Positions 1 through 5,258 of a stretch of DNA of 5,258 bases are shown in pieces. Location of the stretch: NCBI GenBank assembly GCA_947452325.1, contig CANGCZ010000127.1, positions 1 to 5,258 of the forward strand. Reading direction: 5' to 3'. Under the pieces are notes generated by a model. The model was not told where the DNA came from, ran no database searches, and saw only the letters and a list, made by a program, of their open reading frames with translations. Both the position numbers and the translations under genes were made by a program. The stretch comes from Comamonadaceae bacterium. Lineage in GTDB: Bacteria; Pseudomonadota; Gammaproteobacteria; Burkholderiales; Burkholderiaceae_C. Each line of letters starts with the position of its first letter. Positions within the stretch are counted from its first letter, which is position 1.

Positions 1-1
1 C

Positions 2-241
<240 letters not shown>

Positions 242-246
242 GCTTC

Positions 247-250
247 GAGG
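247..250 (+). promoter_or_regulatory. Ribosome binding site of fabF
   Basis: GAGG sits 6 bp before the ATG at 257, inside the 15-bp acpP-fabF gap. It supports this start for fabF and translation from a shared acpP-fabF message. Confidence 0.7.
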
Positions 251-256
251 TTTCGC

Positions 257-1501
257 ATGAGTCGTCGTCGCGTTGTCGTGACCGGACTGGGCTGTGTGTC
301 TCCCGTGGGAAACACTGCCCAGGCGTCCTGGAAGCAAATCCTGGCCGGTCAATCCGGTATTGATCGCATCACTTTGTTCGATGCGTCTGCTTTTGCCTGC
401 CATTTTGCCGGTGAGGTCAAAAACTTCAACCTCGACGAATACATCTCGCCCAAAGAAGCCCGCACCATGGACCGCTTCATTCATTTGGGTGTGGCCGCCG
501 GTTTGCAGGCGGTTGCGGATGCCGGCCTGCCCACAGGCGAAGCGCTGGACGAAGAACTGTCTTATCGCATCGGTTGCCTGATTGGCTCGGGCATTGGCGG
601 TCTGCCTTTAATCGAAAACATGCGCGACGAATTGATGGCTCGCGGCCCTCGCCGCATTTCGCCTTTCTTTGTCCCAGCCAGCATCATCAACATGATTTCC
701 GGTCACGTGTCCATGCGTTGCGGTTTCAAGGGGCCGAATTTGGCCATCGCTACCGCTTGCAGCACCGGTTTGCACAGCATTGGTGAAGCCGGCCGCATCA
801 TTGAGTACGGTGACGCCGACGTCATGATCGCAGGCGGTTCCGAAGCCACGGTCTCTCCGTTGGGGCTGGGGGGCTTTGCTGCCATGCGCGCTTTGTCTAC
901 CCGCAATGACGATCCCAAAACCGCTTCCCGCCCCTGGGACAAAGACCGCGACGGTTTTGTGCTCGGCGAAGGCGCCGGCGTCATGGTGCTGGAAGAATAC
1001 GAATACGCCAAGGCGCGCGGCGCACGCATATACGCCGAACTGGCCGGTTACGGTCGCAGCGCCGACGCCGGTCACATGACCGCCCCGAACATGGACGGTC
1101 CGCGCCGCTCTATGCAGGCCGCCTTGAAAAATGCCGGTATGGCCCCAGATCAAGTGCAATACCTGAATGCGCACGGCACCTCTACACCGCTGGGCGATAT
1201 CAATGAAACCCACGCTATCAAGGCGGCGTTCGGTTCGCATGCGCATGACATGGTGATCAGCTCTACCAAATCCATGACCGGCCATTTGCTGGGTGGAGCC
1301 GGTGGCATCGAAAGTGTTTTCACGGTTCTGGCTTTGCATGATCAAAAAGCGCCACCCACCATCAATCTGCACAACCCTGATCCAGAATGCGATCTGGACT
1401 ATTGCCCGAATGAGGCACGCGACATGCGGATAGACGTGGCCATGAAAAACAATTTCGGTTTTGGCGGAACCAACGGCACGCTGGTTTTCAAGCGTATTTA
1501 A
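257..1501 (+). CDS. fabF: Beta-ketoacyl-ACP synthase II
   Basis: Complete 414-residue condensing enzyme, normal length for FabF (KAS II). In the cytosol it joins malonyl-ACP to an acyl-ACP with loss of CO2, the elongation step of fatty-acid synthesis, and in the family it also adjusts unsaturated chain length. The thiolase fold is covered end to end. The N-terminal strand reads [16 protein letters not shown]. The nucleophile is Cys168 in TACSTG. The two catalytic histidines are His306 in [11 protein letters not shown] and His343 in [13 protein letters not shown], and Lys338 lies in the same motif. The glycine-rich C-terminal loop [10 protein letters not shown] is intact. These match the Cys-His-His-Lys set of FabF/FabB; the length and the acpP neighbour favour FabF over FabB. 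It is translated from the ATG 15 bp after acpP with a GAGG site. A 103-bp gap follows before the protease gene. No frameshift or missing residue seen. Confidence 0.97.
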   Translation: MSRRRVVVTGLGCVSPVGNTAQASWKQILAGQSGIDRITLFDASAFACHFAGEVKNFNLDEYISPKEARTMDRFIHLGVAAGLQAVADAGLPTGEALDEELSYRIGCLIGSGIGGLPLIENMRDELMARGPRRISPFFVPASIINMISGHVSMRCGFKGPNLAIATACSTGLHSIGEAGRIIEYGDADVMIAGGSEATVSPLGLGGFAAMRALSTRNDDPKTASRPWDKDRDGFVLGEGAGVMVLEEYEYAKARGARIYAELAGYGRSADAGHMTAPNMDGPRRSMQAALKNAGMAPDQVQYLNAHGTSTPLGDINETHAIKAAFGSHAHDMVISSTKSMTGHLLGGAGGIESVFTVLALHDQKAPPTINLHNPDPECDLDYCPNEARDMRIDVAMKNNFGFGGTNGTLVFKRI

Positions 1502-1509
1502 AGCAGCAC

Positions 1510-1537
1510 AAAGACCTTGCCGGTTCAAGGAATCTTT
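1510..1537 (+). terminator. Hairpin after fabF, possible weak terminator or processing site
   Basis: CCTTG (1515-1519) pairs with CAAGG (1526-1530) across the 6-nt loop CCGGTT. After a 2-nt AA bulge the stem is extended by AAAGA (1510-1514) with TCTTT (1533-1537). It begins 9 nt after the fabF stop codon, where an operon-end hairpin would be expected. It ends in only three T residues followed by A, so efficient intrinsic termination is doubtful; it may instead protect the acpP-fabF message. I could not find a convincing promoter between it and the protease gene, so read-through into that gene is plausible. Confidence 0.35.
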
Positions 1538-1590
1538 AGTGATGTAGGCCTTTACCCGGTGATTGTCGTTACAACTGCATCAACACCTTC

Positions 1591-1596
1591 AGGGAG
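1591..1596 (+). promoter_or_regulatory. Ribosome binding site deciding the protease start
   Basis: AGGGAG lies 8 nt upstream of the ATG at 1605. This is a strong Shine-Dalgarno match and places the start at 1605. The in-frame TTG at 1563, which would add 14 residues ahead of the signal peptide, has no such site. Confidence 0.75.
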
Positions 1597-1604
1597 AAAT
1601 CAAA

Positions 1605-3089
1605 ATGTTGATTCATATCAATGCACGTAAACATGGGTTTTCAATTGCGCTGGCATTATTGGTCAGCATCACAGCTTCTATGCTGCCTGCTGTATTTTCG
1701 GTGGACCTGGCTCAAGCTCAAACCCGCACGCTGCCGGATTTCACCGACCTGGTTGAACTGGTCGGTCCATCCGTGGTCAACATCCGCACCATTGACAAGG
1801 CAGTGCCTCAGTCGGCAGCCCAACCGGCCGATCCGCAGGACGAGGAAATGCAGGAGCTGTTCCGTCGGTTTTTTGGCATGCCCCCGCCCGGTGCCCCGCG
1901 TCAACAACGCCCCAACCGGCCACAACAACAACCTGAGGAGCAGCCACGCGGTGTGGGCTCCGGTTTCATTCTGACGGCAGACGGCGTCATCATGACCAAT
2001 GCCCACGTGGTCGATGGTGCAGAGCAAGTCATTGTCACTCTGACCGACAAGCGTGAGTTTGTGGCTCGCATCATCGGTGCCGATCGGCGCACCGACGTTG
2101 CTGTGGTCAAAATTGAAGCCAGCGGATTGCCACCGGTGAAGTTGGGCGACCCCAACCGGCTCAAGGTCGGCGAATGGGTCATGGCCATAGGCTCACCCTT
2201 TGGTCTGGAGAACACAGTCACCGCCGGTATCGTCAGTGCCAAGGGGCGTGACACCGGCGATTACCTGCCTTTTATTCAAACCGATGTGGCCATCAACCCC
2301 GGCAACTCCGGCGGTCCGTTGATCAATATGCGCGGCGAAGTCGTCGGCATCAACAGCCAGATTTATTCACGCTCCGGCGGTTTCATGGGCATTTCCTTTG
2401 CCATTCCCATTGATGAAGCCGCCAACGTCAGCAACCAGTTGCGCGCCAACGGCAGGGTTCAACGAGGTCGTCTGGGCGTAGGCATTGGCGAAGTCAGCAA
2501 AGAAGTTGCCGAATCCCTGGGCATGGCCAAGCCGCAAGGGGCTTTTGTCAGCAGCGTAGAGCCGGGCTCCCCTGCTGAAAAAGCAGGCATTGAAGCCGGT
2601 GACATCATTTTGAAGTTTGACGGCAAGACGATTGAAAAATCTTCTGATCTGCCACGCACTGTTGGCGGCACCAAGCCCGGCACCCACAGCAATCTTTCCT
2701 TGTTGCGTCGTGGCGTGACCAAGGAGATCTCCATCACCGTCGGTGAATTTGAAGCGGATAAACCCACGGCCAAGGCAGGCGCTGTACCCGAGAAAAAATC
2801 CGAGACCCCTACAGCGGTTCAGTTGCTGGGTTTGACGGTCAGCGACTTGACCGACGCACAGAAAAAAGACTTGAAATTAAAAGGCGGCGTTCGGGTGGAT
2901 GCCGTGGCTGAACCAGCCTTGCGTGCTGGTATTCGCGAAGGCGATGTGATCACCCAGATTTCAAACACAGAAGTGCTGGATACCAAGGGTTTTGCGCAGG
3001 TGGTCGGTAAGCTGGACAAAAGCAAATCTGTCAGCGTATTGCTGCGCCGCGGTGAGTGGTCACAATACACTGTGATCCGGCCGCGTTGA
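1605..3089 (+). CDS. mucD: Periplasmic serine protease, DegP/DegQ/MucD (HtrA) family
   Basis: Complete 494-residue HtrA-type protease that would degrade or hold misfolded envelope proteins in the periplasm. The N-terminus is a clear Sec signal peptide: basic residues 8-10, hydrophobic core 12-33, probable cleavage after AQA at residue 38. The trypsin-like domain carries the triad His134 (TNAHVV), Asp164 (RRTDVAVVKI) and Ser235 (NPGNSGGPL). A Pro/Gln-rich stretch at about 92-114 occupies the position of the flexible LA loop. PDZ1 spans about 285-380 and begins at RGRLGVGI. A Lys/Glu/Pro linker (about 381-404) leads to PDZ2, about 405-494, which reaches the C-terminus. Two PDZ domains and the lepA neighbour fit the MucD/DegQ branch; DegP proper cannot be ruled out without a tree. 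The start is set by AGGGAG at 1591. Its usual upstream partners rpoE-rseA-rseB are not present here, which makes its regulation an open point. Confidence 0.93.
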   Translation: MLIHINARKHGFSIALALLVSITASMLPAVFSVDLAQAQTRTLPDFTDLVELVGPSVVNIRTIDKAVPQSAAQPADPQDEEMQELFRRFFGMPPPGAPRQQRPNRPQQQPEEQPRGVGSGFILTADGVIMTNAHVVDGAEQVIVTLTDKREFVARIIGADRRTDVAVVKIEASGLPPVKLGDPNRLKVGEWVMAIGSPFGLENTVTAGIVSAKGRDTGDYLPFIQTDVAINPGNSGGPLINMRGEVVGINSQIYSRSGGFMGISFAIPIDEAANVSNQLRANGRVQRGRLGVGIGEVSKEVAESLGMAKPQGAFVSSVEPGSPAEKAGIEAGDIILKFDGKTIEKSSDLPRTVGGTKPGTHSNLSLLRRGVTKEISITVGEFEADKPTAKAGAVPEKKSETPTAVQLLGLTVSDLTDAQKKDLKLKGGVRVDAVAEPALRAGIREGDVITQISNTEVLDTKGFAQVVGKLDKSKSVSVLLRRGEWSQYTVIRPR

Positions 3090-3111
3090 AATGGCGACAT
3101 GACCACGGGTA

Positions 3112-3139
3112 AACCCGTTATTTGCCCAAATGACGGGTT
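3112..3139 (+). terminator. Hairpin after mucD, probable terminator or 3' stabiliser
   Basis: The arms AACCCGTTATTTG (3112-3124) and CAAATGACGGGTT (3127-3139) pair over 13 positions with a single U-G wobble, closing on a very tight CC centre. It starts 22 nt after the mucD stop. What follows is CTTCC rather than a run of T, so this is not an ideal intrinsic terminator; a T5 run appears only at 3162-3166. It most likely marks the 3' end of the mucD message or protects it. The upstream copy ACGGGT (3105-3110) can compete for the left arm. Confidence 0.5.
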
Positions 3140-3152
3140 CTTCCAACGCTGT

Positions 3153-3168
3153 TTAAAAATATTTTTAA
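3153..3168. repeat. Perfect 16-bp A/T palindrome
   Basis: TTAAAAATATTTTTAA is its own reverse complement over all 16 bases. It opens the most AT-rich part of the gap. It could be a protein binding site, a flexible or easily melted element, or chance in AT-rich DNA. Its T5 half could also serve as a delayed T-run for the hairpin ending at 3139, though 22 nt away. Confidence 0.6.
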
Positions 3169-3303
3169 TGTGAGCACAAACTAACAAAAAAAGTTTGAAC
3201 ATCTTGATTTAATCTAAGCAAGATCTGAAATACATGAAAATCGTTATAAGAAAGACTGAATTAACCGCCATGCGGGATGAAAACAGGGTTGTACATATCG
3301 ATC

Positions 3304-3361
3304 CACAGTTCACCCACAAGTTATCCTAAACAATCTCCATATGAAATGTGTATAAACTGTG
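3304..3361. repeat. Imperfect 15-bp inverted repeat with 11-bp phased CACA cores
   Basis: The left arm CACAGTTCACCCACA (3304-3318) matches the reverse complement of the right arm TGTGTATAAACTGTG (3347-3361) at 12 of 15 positions, around a 28-nt spacer. Each arm holds two CACA cores exactly 11 bp apart. Extended to 9-mers, these cores resemble DnaA boxes: on the minus strand TTATACACA (from 3347-3355) fits TTATNCACA fully and TTACGCACA (from 3358-3366) misses by one. On the plus strand CGATCCACA (3299), TCACCCACA (3310) and TTATCCTAA (3321) each differ from TTATCCACA at two positions. The repeat is directly visible; DnaA binding is inference. Confidence 0.6.
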
Positions 3362-3436
3362 CGTAACTTTAATGATGCCGGCCTTCGATTGGCGACTGAA
3401 AGACCTTTAGAAGCTGTTTGCTTCGGGCTTTCTGCC

Positions 3437-3442
3437 TACAAT
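3437..3442 (+). promoter_or_regulatory. Candidate -10 element for a short transcript
   Basis: TACAAT matches the sigma-70 -10 consensus at five of six positions. The hexamer 17 bp upstream is CTGTTT (3414-3419), a poor -35, and there is no extended TG motif. If used, transcription would start near 3449 and reach the terminator at 3513, giving an RNA of roughly 65 nt. Weak as a promoter call on its own; the nearby terminator is what makes it worth listing. Confidence 0.3.
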
Positions 3443-3448
3443 GAAGTC

Positions 3449-3513
3449 CCAACTATCGCAGTTGCCATAGATTGTTGGTTCCGGGCGCGTCATCACCTGA
3501 CGCGCCCTTTTTT
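3449..3513 (+). ncRNA. Possible small RNA or terminated leader upstream of lepA
   Basis: Between the TACAAT element and the end of a strong terminator lie about 65 nt with local secondary structure. CAACT (3450-3454) pairs with AGTTG (3460-3464) over a 5-nt loop. Alternatively CCAA-CTAT (3449-3456) pairs with ATAG (3467-3470) and TTGG (3475-3478), so two folds compete. A short hairpin and a single-stranded stretch ahead of a GC-rich terminator with T6 resemble a typical Hfq-type small RNA. I do not recognise a known RNA family. It could equally be the tail of a longer leader starting upstream, including the hairpin at 3398-3432. Confidence 0.35.
3483..3513 (+). terminator. Strong intrinsic terminator before lepA
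   Basis: GGGCGCGTCA (3483-3492) and TGACGCGCCC (3498-3507) form a perfect 10-bp GC-rich stem with the 5-nt loop TCACC, followed at once by T6 (3508-3513). No A-run precedes the stem, so it acts only on + strand transcription. It sits 394 nt after the mucD stop, too far to be that gene's natural end if the hairpin at 3112 works, and 45 nt before lepA. It therefore either ends a small RNA or controls read-through into lepA. Confidence 0.9.
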
Positions 3514-3558
3514 ATGTCTTTCTCCTCTGTAAATTCAAACACTTAAACGCTTGCATTG

Positions 3559-5258
3559 ATGAACCACATCAGAAATTTTTCCATCATCGCGCACATTGAC
3601 CATGGCAAATCCACACTCGCTGACCGCATCATTCAGCGCTGCGGCGGATTGAGTGACCGGGAGATGGAAGCGCAAGTCCTGGACTCGATGGATATTGAAA
3701 AAGAGCGTGGGATAACCATCAAAGCACAGACCGCTGCACTGCGTTACAAAGCCAAAGACGGACAGATATACAACCTGAATTTGATTGATACGCCCGGGCA
3801 CGTCGACTTCTCTTATGAAGTCAGCCGCTCTTTATCTGCATGTGAAGGCGCTTTGCTGGTGGTCGATGCCAGCCAAGGTGTGGAAGCGCAGACCGTGGCT
3901 AACTGCTACACCGCGCTCGATCTCGGTGTTGAAGTGGTTCCTGTACTCAACAAAATGGATTTGGCATCTGCTGACCCGGACAACGCCAAATCTGAAATCG
4001 AAGATGTGATTGGCATTGATGCCACTGACGCGATTCCCTGTTCCGCCAAAACCGGTATGGGCGTGGATGAAATCTTAGAAGCCGTGGTCGCCAAAATTCC
4101 GCCACCCAAGGGAAACCCTGATGCCGCATTGCGCGCCATGATCGTCGACAGCTGGTTTGACACCTATGTCGGCGTGGTCATGCTGGTGCGCGTCGTCGAC
4201 GGTAGGCTGGCCAAAGGCGAGCGCATCAAACTCATGGCCTCGGGTGCCACCTACAACGCCGACAACCTGGGGGTGTTTACCCCGGCTAACCAGCCGCGTG
4301 AATCCTTGGAAGCCGGAGAAGTGGGTTACATCATCGCCGGCATCAAAGAATTACAGGCGGCCAAGGTTGGTGACACGGTCACCTTGATCAAAACCGGTAC
4401 CGGGGGCGCAGCGGCCACAGCCACCGAAGCCTTGCCCGGTTTCAAAGAAATTCAGCCCCAGGTGTTCGCCGGTTTGTACCCGACCGAGGCCAACCAGTAC
4501 GACGCTTTGCGCGATGCGCTGGAAAAACTCAAATTGAACGATTCATCTTTGCGCTACGAGCCCGAGGTGTCGCAAGCGCTGGGTTTCGGTTTCCGCTGCG
4601 GTTTTCTGGGTTTGTTGCACATGGAAATCGTGCAAGAGCGTTTGGAGCGCGAGTTCGACCAGGATTTGATCACCACGGCACCGAGTGTGGTCTACCAGGT
4701 ATTGCGCGCTGACGGCGAAGTCATCATGGTGGAAAACCCGTCCAAGATGCCTGAAGCCAGCAAGATGGAAGAAATACGCGAACCGATTGTGACGGTGCAC
4801 TTGTACATGCCCCAAGACTACGTGGGTGCGGTCATGACGCTGGCTAACCAAAAACGAGGTGTGCAATTGAACATGGCCTACCATGGCCGCCAAGTCATGC
4901 TGACCTATGAAATGCCCTTAGGCGAAATCGTGCTCGATTTCTTTGACAAACTCAAAAGTGTCAGCCGGGGATATGCCTCCATGGACTACGAGTTCAAGGA
5001 ATACCGCGCGGCTGATGTGGTGAAAGTAGACATACTGCTTAATGGCGAGCGGGTGGACGCGCTGTCCATCATCGTGCACCGCAGTCAATCGCAATACCGG
5101 GGGCGTGCAGTGGTCGCCAAAATGCGCGAAATCATCAGCCGCCAAATGTTTGATGTGGCCATACAAGCCGCGATCGGCGCCAACATCATCGCGCGTGAAT
5201 CCATCAAAGCCTTGCGTAAAAACGTGCTGGCAAAATGCTATGGCGGCGACATCAGCCG
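3559..5258 (+). CDS. lepA: Elongation factor 4 (LepA GTPase), 3' end cut off
   Basis: Ribosome-binding translational GTPase of the EF-G-like family, reported to back-translocate stalled ribosomes and to affect initiation and 30S assembly. The open frame gives 566 full codons with no stop and leaves the window about 30 residues short of the usual length near 600. All G motifs are present: AHIDHGKST (11-19), RGIT (50-53), DTPGH (77-81), NKMD (131-134) and SAK (162-164). The EF-G-like middle domains follow, with [14 protein letters not shown] and later [13 protein letters not shown]. The LepA-specific C-terminal domain starts around the VDALS segment and reaches [17 protein letters not shown] at the edge. 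The start [16 protein letters not shown] fits the family, and an in-frame TAA at 3544 leaves only TTG (3556) as an alternative. No Shine-Dalgarno sequence is seen before the ATG, and an intrinsic terminator ends 45 bp upstream. Confidence 0.97.
   Translation, partial: MNHIRNFSIIAHIDHGKSTLADRIIQRCGGLSDREMEAQVLDSMDIEKERGITIKAQTAALRYKAKDGQIYNLNLIDTPGHVDFSYEVSRSLSACEGALLVVDASQGVEAQTVANCYTALDLGVEVVPVLNKMDLASADPDNAKSEIEDVIGIDATDAIPCSAKTGMGVDEILEAVVAKIPPPKGNPDAALRAMIVDSWFDTYVGVVMLVRVVDGRLAKGERIKLMASGATYNADNLGVFTPANQPRESLEAGEVGYIIAGIKELQAAKVGDTVTLIKTGTGGAAATATEALPGFKEIQPQVFAGLYPTEANQYDALRDALEKLKLNDSSLRYEPEVSQALGFGFRCGFLGLLHMEIVQERLEREFDQDLITTAPSVVYQVLRADGEVIMVENPSKMPEASKMEEIREPIVTVHLYMPQDYVGAVMTLANQKRGVQLNMAYHGRQVMLTYEMPLGEIVLDFFDKLKSVSRGYASMDYEFKEYRAADVVKVDILLNGERVDALSIIVHRSQSQYRGRAVVAKMREIISRQMFDVAIQAAIGANIIARESIKALRKNVLAKCYGGDIS

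Larger units (their letters stand above)
3090..3558. other. 469-bp non-coding region between the protease gene and lepA
   Basis: No credible protein gene lies here; the reading frames that enter it are antisense shadows of mucD or lepA, without a ribosome binding site. Composition shifts to AT-rich, most strongly from about 3151 to 3260. From left to right I see competing hairpins (3105-3139), a 16-bp palindrome (3153-3168), an AT-rich tract, a phased inverted repeat (3304-3361), two short hairpins (3398-3432 and 3450-3464), a -10-like TACAAT (3437), a strong intrinsic terminator (3483-3513) and a short lepA leader. Each is listed separately. The region is long for a gap between two core genes that are often adjacent. 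Confidence 0.8.

Noticed and set aside
608..1528. Long antisense open frame (306 codons) opposite fabF
   Set aside because: It lies wholly against a well-conserved fabF, has Cys/His/Arg-rich low-sense composition and no ribosome binding site. It is a shadow frame of codon bias.
1563..1604. Upstream TTG start for the protease gene
   Set aside because: It adds 14 residues ahead of a clear signal peptide and has no ribosome binding site; AGGGAG at 1591 serves the ATG at 1605.
2725..2734. GGAGATCTCC palindrome inside mucD
   Set aside because: It is in the PDZ1 coding sequence, where it encodes conserved-looking residues; a short palindrome like this is expected by chance.
2819..3202. Antisense open frame of 127 codons running from the mucD gap into mucD
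   Set aside because: Most of it mirrors the PDZ2 coding sequence, and the non-coding part shows no family resemblance.
3197..3228. Possible sigma-E promoter (GAACAT then TCTGA)
   Set aside because: The spacer is 21 bp while the consensus needs about 16, and the -35 is incomplete.
3151..3366. A full chromosomal replication origin (oriC)
   Set aside because: Only one 9-mer fits the DnaA-box consensus fully, and dnaA, rpmH, gidA or parAB are not nearby. Kept only as a DnaA-box-like repeat.
3535..3801. Antisense open frame of 88 codons overlapping the lepA start
   Set aside because: It is opposite the conserved lepA GTPase region and resembles no known protein.

Overview
The window reads as a core housekeeping segment of a betaproteobacterial chromosome. 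The acyl carrier protein and the ketoacyl synthase look most like those of Burkholderiales, and I would guess Comamonadaceae or a close relative. This rests on remembered family sequences, not on a search. All real genes lie on the + strand.

Layout: acpP (2-241) and fabF (257-1501) are 15 bp apart and form the end of a fatty-acid synthesis operon. A 103-bp gap follows, then a periplasmic serine protease of the DegP/DegQ/MucD type (1605-3089). It has a signal peptide, a complete His-Asp-Ser triad and two PDZ domains. A long AT-rich non-coding stretch (3090-3558) separates it from lepA (EF4), which starts at 3559 and runs off the right edge about 30 residues before its expected end.

In many Burkholderiales the order is acpP-fabF-rpoE-rseA-rseB-mucD-lepA. 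Here the sigma-E module (sigma factor, anti-sigma factor and RseB) is absent between fabF and the protease, and only 103 bp remain. The protease is therefore present at the usual locus without its usual envelope-stress regulators.

The 469-bp gap before lepA is the least ordinary part. In order it holds: a pair of mutually exclusive hairpins just after the protease stop; a perfect 16-bp A/T palindrome; an AT-rich tract; an imperfect 15-bp inverted repeat whose arms each carry two CACA cores exactly 11 bp apart and resemble DnaA boxes; two small hairpins; a TACAAT -10-like element; and a textbook intrinsic terminator only 45 bp before lepA. The simplest reading of the last part is either a small RNA gene or a terminated leader in front of lepA. 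No transposon, CRISPR array, tRNA or rRNA is visible.
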